A stretch of DNA of 12,167 bases from Dunaliella salina (taxonomy: Eukaryota; Chlorophyta; Chlorophyceae; Chlamydomonadales; Dunaliellaceae). The position numbers and the translations under genes were made by a program. The stretch covers positions 182,113 to 194,279 of the forward strand of contig MU069897.1 of assembly GCA_002284615.2 (NCBI GenBank), in the 5' to 3' direction. Below the pieces are notes generated by a model. The model was not told the DNA's origin and did no database searches. It saw only the letters and a list, made by a program, of their open reading frames with translations. Of this stretch, positions 1-8,219 are shown in pieces (the stretch's first letter is position 1; each line of letters starts with the position of its first letter).

Positions 1-39
<39 letters not shown>
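1..39. repeat. (CA)n microsatellite
   Basis: Uninterrupted CA dinucleotide run reaching the left window edge, so its true length is unknown. It probably lies in the intron upstream of the RS exon. Confidence 0.98.
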
Positions 40-41
<2 letters not shown>

Positions 42-121
42 GCATGTCGAACTCCCCGCATAGTGGCGCGCGCATGCATTGTCCTTACACGTGCATACAT
101 TTTTGATTTGCTCATACTCGA

Positions 122-155
122 GCTAACTTGTTCGCTTACGCCACTGTAACCGCAG
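122..155 (+). other. Intron 3' end: branch point and splice acceptor of the RS-domain exon
   Basis: CTAAC at 123-127 matches a eukaryotic branch-point consensus. A pyrimidine-rich stretch follows at 128-137, and CAG ends at 155, about 29 bases past the branch adenosine. The TAA inside CTAAC is the in-frame stop closing the RS reading frame upstream, as expected if coding begins only after the acceptor. Other AGs exist nearby; this one is preferred for position and because arginine-serine coding starts right after it. Confidence 0.55.
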
Positions 156-282
156 CCGCTCCATCACCCCCTCCCGCTCGCCCCCCACAAAGCGTCGCTC
201 TGTCAGCCGCAGCCCTTCCCGCTCTCGCTCACCTCCCCCAAAGGAAAGGAGCCCTAGTCGCAGCCCAAGCCGGAGTAGGTAA
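156..282 (+). CDS. SR-type splicing factor, terminal exon encoding the RS domain (partial)
   Basis: The frame with codons AAC 148-150, CGC 151-153 and onward, ending in TAA at 280-282, reads as dense arginine-serine dipeptides mixed with SP/PSR motifs, for example RRSVSRSPSRSRSPPPKE, and closes in SRSPSRSR. This is the composition of the phosphorylated RS tail of SR proteins, which recruits spliceosomal partners in nuclear speckles. No RNA-recognition motif lies in the window; it would sit in exons to the left. The exon is short, about 42 codons, with the acceptor at 155. AGGTAATT at 277-284 also resembles a splice donor, so the exon could continue by alternative splicing instead of stopping. 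A longer open frame overlaps here but reads as alanine/proline and is a shadow. Which SR subfamily this is cannot be decided from the tail. Confidence 0.72.
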
Positions 283-1916
283 TTGCTGGCAGCACCCAGC
301 TGCATGGATGGCAAGGCCCTCTGAAACAGCCGAGTCTGTTTGTTTACACAGGTTCTTGCCTCAGCTGAGCTCGATTAGATGGGAACGGATCTCTGTTGGG
401 ACTTTTTTCCTCGATGCGGAAATTCGCCGAGGAAGTGTGTGAAGAAGTTGGTGTTTTTGACATTGCATTTACTGCCAGATCCTGGCAGCAGTCCTGAATG
501 CATTGAAGCCCAAGGAAGCGGTTTCTGTTTTGCTCAGGTTGCCCTGACGTACCAGGTCAATGCTCCCTGGCAGTTTGAGCAATAGGGCATTCCTGCATTC
601 GTGCAGCATGGAGGGAAATTGTTCAACTTGGCAGGGTTGCTGATGGCTGCGCTTGGGCATTGGCTGCAAGAAGCTGCAGCATGAAAGAGTGGGATGGCAA
701 GGTCAGGTTGAGGTGATGATCAACGAGGCAAAGAGACCCTGCATGCTTTCAATGCTAAGCATTTGTTTTGATGTGCTTCTGGTCGGAACGGCGGCATTTT
801 GGTCCTGAAGCTCCTGCTTGACTTGCTTTCATGGAAGCCATCTCTCGGCTAGACCAGTGACTGGGCCTGACTCGAGCCATCTTGGTTTTCAGAGACTTCA
901 TTGTTTCTGCTGTATGACATGCCTTCCCCCTTGACATTGGAAGGTAAAGCTGCATTATGGATGCACGTGCTTCATCATAGCAAAGCATGTCCATGGCTGC
1001 GATTTGATGTACCAAACTACGCAAGGATCTCTTTTGTGAGTGTGCTATTTGTTTTTGCTGGGCTCAATATGGACCGGCTTTTTATAATGTGAGCTTAACT
1101 TGTGCAGCGGCAGCACCAGCAAGCTTGAGGAGGCCAACCACTGCTGGAGCAAAAGCCCTCAAAATGCTTTCAAGGCTTGAACAGCTCGAACAGGCCTGCA
1201 AGGGTGGCTGGTTAAATCACCGAGAGTTGTAATCCGCTTTGCCTAGCAGGAAAAGTCCACGATTTATGGTTATGGGAATTAAGGGGCTTAGCTTCATTTG
1301 AATTGAAAGAGGCCTTCAGCCTCTTTTTAACGCGTCCGGCTGCTGACCTGGGTGTGAAAAAAAAAAACTGAAAGGTAAGGAAGAAGGAACCATCGATCAA
1401 GAAGTATGACTGCTAGGCTAAAACTAAAGACGGATAATTTAGGAACATGATGTGTCTATCAGTAACCAGTTCAATTTTTTTCTTGAATGTTGTGTTTTAA
1501 CAAATAAGGTTAGATTACGTCGCTTGTAACAGAGAAGGAAGCTTCTCCTTGTTAGGTCGAGGAAGGCCAACGCATTTACAAGGGTTTGGGCATACTTGAA
1601 ATGAATTATTTGAAATGTACACGACAAAACATGTGCTCTGAACATTTGAGCTTTTCTTCTCAGGCCAGGTCTGGTTACAGACCTCAGTGTTTCCGCTCAG
1701 CTGCTCTTTAAAGCGGAAACTGCAATGTAACCCTTCCTTACCTTACAAGAGTTTGCAAATAAGCCATCAATTAGTAGGTGCGACTGCTAGGCTGCGAAAG
1801 AAAGCAGTAATACACAAGGTTACAAGGCTGGGATTTCACCTTCAGCTAGGTAGGTTGGCTGCTCGGCTTGCTGGAACAGTTGCAATTTTTCCAGACACAG
1901 AAAAAATATGCATGCG
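283..1916. other. No recognisable gene; probable SR-gene 3' UTR then intergenic
   Basis: Short open frames occur on both strands, but none shows a domain, repeated motif or convincing splice pair. The first few hundred bases are probably the 3' UTR of the RS exon. The motif GACTGCTAGGCT occurs twice (near 1409 and 1782), too short to interpret. Homopolymer A runs lie near 1357 and at 1927-1938; the second is inside the next element's arm. Confidence 0.5.
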
Positions 1917-2619
1917 ATCAGGAGGGTAAAAAAAAAAAGTAGTGGACGTCATGTGTAAATTTTGATCGGGACCCCCTTGACCCACCCACCCACCCCAAAA
2001 CCCCCCTTCCCGTGCTCCAATCCAGACAAAAAGGGTACCAATCTGCTCCTTTTCAAATTCCCTATCCACCTGCATACTCACAGCAAGCAAAAACAGGAGT
2101 GGCGAAGAGTTATGGGGAAAAAACTGATGCTTGGACGCTCATGCATGCGTGCCCTGCCAGGCACCCACAGCTGGCTTGGAAGTCAACAAACTGCATTTTC
2201 AACTTCATAACCCGAGTAAACATCTTGTGTTATCACCATCCTGTAAGTTTGGCATGATTTGCAGCAGCTTTGCACTCACACACCTATGGCCCACACCATT
2301 GAGCGTATGGCCTTGACACTCTACCACGCAGAGACCCCCCCTTTTATCCAATTTGCACCAAAAGGGTGCCAATCGACAGTTCTTGAGCTCAGGAGTCCGA
2401 CGATGTGTTTAAAACTATGTAGAAGTGTCCCAGAAAAATTCTGGAGGGGGGGTCCCAAAAAGTCCAGATTCCCCCCAGACACCCACCCCTACCGACCTTT
2501 ACCGGTCGGACCCATATATATACCAATCGAAAGCTCTCGATCTCAGGATTCCGAATATGGGTGTCCCGATCAGATTGACACATGACGTCCAAAAGTTATG
2601 ATTCCTACACCCTCCTGAT
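1917..2619. mobile_element. 703-bp non-autonomous DNA transposon (MITE-like) with ~60-75 bp terminal inverted repeats
   Basis: The left end ATCAGGAGGGT (1917-1927) is the exact reverse complement of the right end ACCCTCCTGAT (2609-2619). The arms continue inward: GGACGTCATGTGT at 1944-1956 pairs exactly with the complementary stretch near 2578-2590, and a GATCGGGAC stretch also pairs, separated by a length-variable A-rich spacer. GCG flanks both ends (1914-1916 and 2620-2622), consistent with a 3-bp target duplication, although so short a match could be chance. Inside is pyrimidine-rich and repeat-rich sequence with no transposase-like frame. The superfamily is not assignable from the ends; a 3-bp duplication would suit CACTA or PIF/Harbinger types, but the termini lack their usual starts. 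Confidence 0.75.
2369..2560 (+). repeat. Diverged direct repeat pair inside the 703-bp element
   Basis: CCAATCGACAGTTCTTGAGC starting at 2369 and CCAATCGAAAGCTCTCGATC starting at 2523 begin two copies of a unit of about 37 bases that continue through CTCAGGAxTCCGA. Their offset is 154 bases. A shorter related piece (GGGTACCAATC) lies near 2034. This points to internal subrepeat expansion. Confidence 0.6.
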
Positions 2620-2631
2620 GCGATCAGAAAT

Positions 2632-3196
2632 ATGGTGATTCTCAACTGACATGTCCGGTTTGGTCCTGGAGGATGATTTTTTCTAAATGGCGAAGAAGAC
2701 CAGGAATTTATGTAATAGTCAAATAAAGCTATTGGTATGCTAGAGAGGTGCTTTGGTGCGGGTGCACTTTGACTGCCTCCTTCCCCTCCCCCTGGCGTGT
2801 GCTGTATGCCCTTCGGTGGCTGGAGATGTTCTGACATGTGTGTTGTCCTGCTGCCACTCTGGCTCCGCAGCAGGCCCTGCATCACACCTCGTGGCACTCC
2901 ATGCAGGTGTGCTGCAAGCCCAGGCAGTCGAAGTGCACCCGCACGAGCATTCTGACCACACCCCCTCCTCACTGATGGTGTCAGTATCATTCTCAAGGTG
3001 CTGCTTGGCTTGATTGACACAATGAGGCTGCTCAATTGACCACCTGTGGGTTGCGGGAGGCAGTCAAAGTGCACCCGCACCAAATCACCTCTCTTGCATA
3101 CTAATAGCTTTATTTGACGATTTTTTTAGCTTTTTGGTCTTTTCCGCCATGTCGATTTTTATTCGACCACCGGACACGTCAGTTGAGAACCGCCAT
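2632..3196. mobile_element. 565-bp foldback element with ~145-bp inverted arms
   Basis: The left arm begins ATGGTGATTCTCAACTGAC at 2632, and the right arm ends with its near complement at 3178-3196. The best-conserved block is 2718-2780 against 3056-3118, differing at only a few of about 62 positions; it includes TCAAATAAAGCTATT and GCGGGTGCACTTTGACTG. A middle block (about 2660-2715 against 3120-3165) pairs less well. A third, shorter arm-like piece (GTGCACCCGCAC, near 2934-2945) lies inside the loop. Both strands therefore give peptides starting MVRVHFDCL, which is a repeat artefact and not a gene. The long arms recall Mutator-like or foldback elements, but I find no convincing 8-10 bp flanking duplication. 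Confidence 0.82.
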
Positions 3197-3843
3197 GAGT
3201 GATGTGTTACATTAGTTTGTTTATGCAGAAAATGGGCATCCTCAGTACAAGCCTGAGTGTAGAGAAAAGCGCCTGACTCGTTCTCAATACTTCTGTGAGC
3301 AGAGGGGAAATCAGAACAATTGTGCAAAAGTTCTTTTAAGAGAAGACACAGGGTCACAAGAACAAAGGAACACGGCGTGCTTTTCACAGTGACTGGGAGT
3401 CCTCCTTGGTCAATATATTACATCCAGAAGTATTTCCCTGCCAAAGTGATGTCTCAACTCTCAGGGTGTGTGCATGTACCGTAGATTCCGATTACTTTGT
3501 TTATTTTTGTTGGCTCCGTAGCGTGTTGGCTAAGTACCAGTTCGTATTTCAGCAGCATCATCTTGTGGTGCAAAAGGCACTTCGTCCCAGTCGTCACAAG
3601 GCCACTGGATATGGTCTACGCAAAAAAATGGCCCATCCGCCCCATCCAACCCCCCAGGCCTGGGCATGCAGAACACCAGGGTCATTGCTGTGTCACTGCA
3701 TCGCGTCAAATGGAGAGGAGGTGGCCTCGCGGACAGAAGTTCCCTTTTCATTTCCATTTCCAAATGTAAATCGAATATCCGAATACGTGCACACATTTTT
3801 GCCTGAAAACCACATTGGCTCCCGGCCTTGCCATAATGATTAA
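3197..3843. other. No recognisable gene
   Basis: Open frames on both strands around 3406-3865 overlap each other and have no motif I recognise. There is no credible start context or splice pair. The AT content rises toward the next element. Confidence 0.5.
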
Positions 3844-4569
3844 CGGTGCGTTTCCAAAGAGGCAATTAATGATTAATCATTAATTTGAAAAATGAATTAA
3901 CTGCAAATCACGTTCCCAAAGCGTAATTAATTGGCGTAATTGATGAATAAACGTAATTAATGACGGCAATTTTTCTTAATGGAGTGGGGGGGTCTATAAA
4001 TCATTAATTCCTCGTCATTAATTCAGAAATTCAAGTCAATGTCTGCTTAGGATACGAAAAGGAAATTCCTTTACATGGAGGAGTCCTGCAAACTTGGAGT
4101 CAACCCCTACATAACCCCCCACAAGTCCCCCTCCTCCCTCTCATGTACCCCTCTTGTCCCCCCCCCCTCTCGCATACCCCTCATGTAACCCCCTTGTTCC
4201 CCCCCCTCTCTCTCTCTTTCTCTCGTGACACTAAATGCATGCGCAATAGCCTTGCCCTCCTGCAGGGCCTCTCCTGAATTCAGTCCTGCTCTTTTGCTTA
4301 TCCCAGTCAAACCCCAATGGATGGACTCAGAATTCCAACTGTGCCCATCTCTCGCTGGTCTAAGTCCAAAGTCCTCCTTTGGTCCTTGACGAATGTGTCC
4401 ATGATGAATGTGCTCCTTAATATCATGCATTTCTCCAATATTGGCCCAATTAATTGCGCTCGAGGAGGGATTGGAAACGCAGAAGTCATTAATTCTGCAA
4501 TTTTCAATTAATGGTAATTAACGAATTTAATTAATGCAGAATTATTTACTAGTGGTTGGGAACGTACCG
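3844..4569. mobile_element. PIF/Harbinger (Tourist)-like MITE, ATTAAT-rich, TAA target duplication
   Basis: The left terminus CGGTGCGTTTCCAAAG starts at 3844. The right terminus, read on the minus strand from 4569, is CGGTACGTTCCCAACC, a match with a few substitutions. TAA flanks both sides (3841-3843 and 4570-4572), fitting the TWA target preference of the PIF/Harbinger superfamily. Subterminal sequence is crowded with AATTAAT-type motifs in both orientations. A second inward layer repeats the pattern: CACGTTCCCAAAGCG near 3910 and, on the minus strand near 4480, CTGCGTTTCCAA, each followed by an AATTAATTGG-like stretch. The core (about 4080-4430) is non-coding. The superfamily call is inference from termini and flanks. 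Confidence 0.6.
4108..4226. repeat. C-rich minisatellite inside the Harbinger-like element
   Basis: Irregular tandem units built on CATGTAcCCCTcTTGTcCCC followed by a C run and CTCTC. The units read successively as CATAACCCCCCACAAGTCCC, CATGTACCCCTCTTGTCCCC and CATGTAACCCCCTTGTTCCC. The array ends in a CT run. Purine/pyrimidine asymmetry is almost complete over 120 bases. Confidence 0.7.
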
Positions 4570-4604
4570 TAATTCCAGAAATTTAGAGGGGATTTATCGC
4601 TAAT

Positions 4605-4700
4605 CGCGTTTCCAAGCCATGATTAATTACCGGGATAAATGATTGTTTCAGCATAATTAATTCCCGCTTAATCACAAAGACGTGATTAATTGGAAACGTG
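4605..4700. repeat. ~96-bp foldback with CGTTTCCAA termini
   Basis: CGCGTTTCCAAG at 4605-4616 is mirrored by TTGGAAACGTG at 4690-4700, and both carry GATTAAT just inside. These are the same terminal words as in the neighbouring 726-bp element. It could be a small derivative, or one end of a larger degraded copy extending to about 4770, where GATTAA motifs continue. Confidence 0.5.
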
Positions 4701-4769
4701 GGTGTGATTAATTCCACAGTGATGACCTGTGGTGATTCATGGGTGATTAACTCTTGTGATTAAATCTGA

Positions 4770-5423
4770 ATTAAGCACAAAGTGTTAGAAATGTACGGTT
4801 ACAAAGAAATTGGGACCTACGGTATTCAAAAACGTCATGTTTCTCTGTGTGTGCTTGCCTAAATCCAGATGCAGATACCGGTTTTGAAGGCAGAGCCACC
4901 CAATGATGATACTTGACTTATTTGTTTACTTGCTTATTGTGCTCTGCCAAGGCTTCAGCAATCCATACACCTCATAGCTTTCTTCTCAAATCAAGAACAA
5001 ACTCCCTCACTACGACAGGCTGCCCTGAACGAACACATTGAGAATACGTAATGTACCTATCTAAGCCAGTACATGGAGCCAAAAATCCTGAGGTCCTACA
5101 TTTCACGAGAAAGGCTGCTCAGGTCAACATCTGCTCGCAGCACCTTGCTCAGTGTAGTGATGTTGCTGCGTAAAACAATGAAGAACCCAGGCGGTTGCAC
5201 GGAACCAAAAAAATTGCAAAGGTTCATGACCACATTCCGCAGCACAGACCAGTTCGGGACGTTACACTTCAGGGTAAAAAAGAAAAGGAAAAAAAGGAAA
5301 GAAAAGTCTATGCAAGCCGGAGGCCGCGTGCATTAAGGGAAGGTCCACTAACTTACAAGCTAGCAGGCTAGCAAGGAAGCAGTGACCTCACCAGAAGGCC
5401 CTCAGAACCTACACTAGACACAG
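4770..5423. other. No recognisable gene; purine tract at 5274-5306
   Basis: An 87-codon plus-strand frame at 5073-5336 has no recognisable motif and ends in a lysine-rich tail produced by an A/G microsatellite-like tract, so I do not call it a gene. GCTAGC occurs repeatedly near 5350-5425. Confidence 0.45.
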
Positions 5424-5888
5424 CTAGCCTAGGGTAGAACCAGAAACAGATCTAGTGGGTTTTTGGAGGGTTGCTGCTCGCCATACCTCTTGACGCCCGG
5501 ACTCTCCTCCTCCCATCCTCCACCGCCGAGCGTCCAGCAAACCCCTCCCAGAAGCCCCCTGATAGCAAAGAGCGTGTCTGGTGTTTTTGAATATGGTTAA
5601 TCTTTGGATGGCATCGTCCCCAAGCTTGGCTGCTAGTGATTTGGCTTTTTGTTTAGTCAAGCCCAGATTCATAAGAGGTGTGATTGTAAACTTGTTGTAA
5701 ATGGTACCGGCCACACCAATTAGGATAATGTGTTAAGTCACTTTGTTATTCCTGTTTGGATTTCTGGAGCCGCGGGTTTTAAGTCTGGTTATGGTACGAG
5801 AATGTTGGTTCCCTGCACGTTCAAGAGTGATGAAGGGGTCCGTGTCGGGATAGTATTTTAGTTCAACAAGATGTATGTCCCTGTCTTC
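5424..5888 (-). pseudogene. LINE retrotransposon C-terminus with E-x-K endonuclease-like domain (degraded fragment)
   Basis: Read on the minus strand from 5888, the frame gives EDRDIHLVELKYYPDTDP, then a stretch ending KVT, an in-frame TAA at 5735-5733, and then HIILIGVAGTIY, GLTKQKAKSLAAKL and NTRHAL near 5568. The same ordered motifs, diverged, occur in the plus-strand LINE at 8663-8970: HLIEIKF, QQRATKLAQQLHAHSV, STRRAI. That shared order is strong evidence of a common LINE C-terminal domain. The E-x-K (codons 5864-5862 and 5858-5856) on a hydrophobic strand is what a PD-(D/E)XK restriction-like nuclease core would show, but no upstream PD is visible in this fragment, so nuclease identity is inference. 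Downstream of NTRHAL the frame becomes glycine/arginine-rich to a stop at 5424. It is truncated and non-functional. Confidence 0.8.
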
Positions 5889-5924
5889 AGGGTTACAGGA
5901 TTACAGGAAGAAGAAGGCTTACAG

Positions 5925-6240
5925 TCAAAACGACTGACTGCTAGCATGTTCTTAAAAGAGGAGTAGTTCATGAAGAAAATGATAAGCTTGTTGTTGCCCT
6001 GATTCAGAAAGGAGCGCATTTGAAAAGACTGCACATGGTGAAAGGTAGACACATATGGAGCAATCTGAGAAAAAAGATGCAGGAAAGAGAGGGGGGGACC
6101 ATAAAACAAAGAGGCATACTTACGTCGGAGGGAGGGTCATACATGAGGATGAGTACACCTGAAAAGTACATATTGCTCATCCTGGATATTTTCTTGGGCA
6201 TTGCAGAGATCAAATGGGCGGGAATATAGAATTGTCCCAA
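5925..6240 (-). CDS. Possible two-exon coding segment with a 59-bp intron (unrecognised)
   Basis: On the minus strand, an open stretch from about 6240 ends ILMYDPPSD at 6124, followed by the consensus donor GTAAGT (6123-6118). After a pyrimidine-rich 59-base intron ending TTTTTTCTCAG (acceptor at 6065), coding would resume in phase as IAPYVSTFHHVQSFQMRSF and stay open to about 5925. Both splice sites are near-consensus and the joined frame is uninterrupted. I recognise no family. The segment runs into the LINE C-terminus at 5888 on the same strand, so it may instead be a degraded upstream part of that LINE that only looks spliced. Confidence 0.25.
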
Positions 6241-6647
6241 GAAGCTTGCTCAACTTTCAAAGCATGAACACTAAGTCTGATACGAACCACACTCTGAACG
6301 ATATATTTAAGAGCATTCAAGTAAAAGTATTTGGGCACAGTGTACAGAGGGTGAGTGATATGTGCATCTTTGGTTGGAATGGCGCTCCAATGATGGTGGA
6401 TAAACTCTTTGCTGCTGAGCCCTCGTGGATGATAAGAAGAGGACTGTCTCCAGTCAGCCAGATGACAAGAGCCAAGACCCACAATCAATTGACTCAAATT
6501 CACAGGGTGGGCAAAGCGTCTATTCTGCTAGAAAGCATGTGCGTGTATCTTGCGCTTCAAGTGAAGTTCACCCCAAGGAAACGCTCCAGTAAGCACAGGT
6601 GCACCGCACAGTGTGCAAAAGGCATTCAGCGCCTTCTTTCATATGGC

Positions 6648-6807
6648 AAGAAAAAAAAAGAAAGAAAAGAAAAGAAAAAGAAAAACTACGTAGGCAGAGA
6701 AACCGTCCTTACATCAATTAAAGAAAAGGTGACACATTGGCTCAAAAAGACCCGTGAGCCCCCTTCACCACAAGGTGTAAAAAAGGGAAAGCTAATGTGG
6801 ATCTGGA
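6648..6807 (-). mobile_element. 5'-truncated 160-bp LINE 3' end inserted antisense into the plus-strand LINE
   Basis: On the minus strand this begins ATCCAGATCCACATTAGC, matching the LINE's own stop region at 9009-9026, and then follows the LINE 3' UTR at 9047-9140 (CTCACGG, AGCCAATGTGTC, TAATTGATGTA, hairpin). It ends in a long TTTTC-rich tail, seen on the plus strand as an A/G run at 6649-6686. TTCATATGGC (6638-6647) and TTCATATAGC (6808-6817) flank it, a 10-bp duplication with one mismatch. Excising it restores the host LINE frame (FFH then IAYRQAV). This is a classic truncated target-primed insertion. Confidence 0.82.
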
Positions 6808-6967
6808 TTCATATAGCCTATAGACAGGCTGTCTAGTGCCCCAGATTTGGCAAGCATGCTAGCAGGGAGAGCATATGCTTTAGCCAGCAGCAAGGTACAG
6901 ATTGGAAATTGTTTAATAGCACAGTGCATGTGATGACTGCCTGTAGATCGCTGACTGGAGGACATGG

Positions 6968-7342
6968 GCATACACAGATGGCAACTGCCATGTCCAGAAC
7001 GGCAAGCAAGAAATCGGGCAGGCGTCTACTGCCCACTTATTGGCAACAAGAACTTCGTAGAACCGAACGGAGTTGGGATTACTACAACCATCTGTCAAGC
7101 AAAACTGGCAGCAATTGCTGCTGCTGTCATCACACATTGCATCAGACAGCCCTACCTCTTTTAATCAAATACGTAAACAACTTATTTTCCCTGAGGAACA
7201 CCTGAGGCATATCCAAGGAGACGTCTTTAAAATGATTTCATCTCTCATTAGCAACTCTCATACCAACACCCCATTTCTACGAAGTGAAGTCGCATGCTGG
7301 CATCGCTGGAATGGATATGCAGATGCTCTTGCTAAACATTAG
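6968..7342 (+). pseudogene. RNase H domain of the LINE, frameshifted, catalytic Glu replaced
   Basis: YTDGNC at 6971-6985 carries the first aspartate (6977-6979). A one-base frameshift near 7015 leads to AGVYCPL and VEPNGVGIT. The helix normally carrying the catalytic glutamate reads QAKLAAIAAAV, with lysine at 7102-7104. A second shift gives ASDS with the third-position aspartate at 7145-7147. KSHAGIAG supplies the conserved histidine (7293-7295), and ADALAKH the final aspartate (7322-7324), these two in different frames. Four of the five type I RNase H catalytic positions are therefore still present and the glutamate is lost. The domain would degrade RNA in the RNA:DNA hybrid during retrotransposition; this copy cannot encode an intact one. 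Confidence 0.85.
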
Positions 7343-7431
7343 GCAAGTCAAGCCAACAACTGAGTGGCAGACATTGAGATCCCCGGTAGCTACCTACAAG
7401 AGCTTTTGGCTTCATCTTTGCCCTTCCCTCT

Positions 7432-7536
7432 TGTCCTTCCTTGTGGACTTTGCTGTCCTTCACACCTGTCCTTCCTAGTGGACTTTGCTTGCCTTCCCCC
7501 CTGTCCTTCTGTGTGGACCCTGCCTTTTGTCTTTGT
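7432..7536 (+). repeat. 35-bp minisatellite, 3 units
   Basis: Units start at exactly 7432, 7467 and 7502, each beginning TGTCCTTC, then a variable triplet and GTGGAC(T/C). The third unit is the most diverged. The same unit forms the array at 9367-9502. Confidence 0.9.
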
Positions 7537-7607
7537 CGTAGTAGCCCCAGCTTTTTTGCTGGTATTTTTGTTCATGAAGGAGCAAAGGCCCTTACAGGAA
7601 ATAGCTA

Positions 7608-7806
7608 CCTTACTGACCCGTGATCATTACAATATTAAATATCTTTTTTCAAGGGCTGCGTAACGCACAAAAATTGGTTTCGAGGTGCGAATCAGGTAGG
7701 ATTTGGGGTTTTTTCGGCTTATGTTCCGGTGCGTAATGGTGTGTGTGTAGTGGAGAAATTCAATTGCTAGGAAAAGGGGGTGCGTAATGGTCATGGGTCT
7801 GTACGG
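7608..7806. mobile_element. 199-bp MITE with ~23-bp inverted repeats and TA target duplication, nested
   Basis: The left end CCTTACTGACCCGTGA (7608 on) pairs with the right end, which on the minus strand from 7806 reads CCGTACAGACCCATGA; about 19 of 23 terminal positions agree. TA flanks both sides (7606-7607 and 7807-7808). The paralogous repeat at 9571-9600 runs straight through (AAATCGCCATTTCCTTGGGT), showing the pre-insertion state. Interior TGCGTAA motifs occur near 7656, 7732 and 7781. TA duplication and small size fit Tc1/mariner-derived (Stowaway-type) MITEs. Confidence 0.88.
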
Positions 7807-8219
7807 TATTTCCTTGGGTTGATGTAACAAAAATAAAATCCCCGGTGCAGGTCCTGGCGGAAACCCATACACATATATTTTTTGGTTAGCCAAGGAAGAA
7901 AAAAGAGTGCATACTACGGATACATCTACAGGTCCTGGTCCTCCTCCTGCCCCCAAGCTCACCTATCTCCCCAATCTTCGAGATGCTCTTTAATTCCACA
8001 TGTATACTAGACGCAAACTTGGATATGCCAATGCAAAAACAGGTTACTACTCTTACTGTAAAAAACTCATTACCACATGTAGATAACAGAATCAGCAATG
8101 CTTTCAGGAATATGTTAAGAATATCCGCTCCCATGAAGCGTACCATCCTGCAGTACCACACAGGCACCCACTATAACCAAAAGCATGCAGTCCAATTTAA
8201 TAGGCCAACTGACCCACCT

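Larger units (their letters stand above)
7388..7837. mobile_element. 450-bp insertion in the LINE (251 bp plus a nested 199-bp MITE), 9-bp target duplication
   Basis: ATCCCCGGT occurs at 7379-7387 and again at 7838-7846, and the LINE protein reads IPG into GPGGNPYTYIF across the joined site in one frame. The insert carries a 35-bp minisatellite, a CCAGC-T6-GCTGG hairpin near 7546-7562, the block CATGAAGGAGCAAAGGCCCT, and an end TGTAACAAAAATAAA abutting the duplication. A second copy lies at about 9345-9605. An A-rich end plus a 9-bp duplication suits a retroposon, but orientation is unresolved, since an open frame conserved between the copies runs on the minus strand. Confidence 0.8.

Noticed and set aside
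128..442. 104-codon alanine/proline-rich plus-strand frame
   Set aside because: It overlaps the RS-domain exon in another frame; the RS frame has splice signals and recognisable composition.
2499..3083. 194-codon minus-strand open frame
   Set aside because: It spans the right arm of one inverted-repeat element and most of the next; its start MVRVHFDCL also appears on the other strand because of the inverted arms.
3844..4770. ATTAAT cluster as a replication origin or CRISPR-like array
   Set aside because: Motifs are irregular in spacing and orientation and are better explained by transposon termini and subterminal repeats; no spacer-repeat structure.
6201..6836. 211-codon plus-strand open frame, the longest in the window
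   Set aside because: It runs through an antisense truncated LINE insertion (6648-6807) and its A/G tail, so its lysine-rich C-terminus is a repeat artefact. Only the short part before 6648 may be LINE-derived.
7388..7837. Helitron origin for the 450-bp insertion
   Set aside because: A 9-bp target duplication is present, and Helitrons insert between A and T without duplicating the target.
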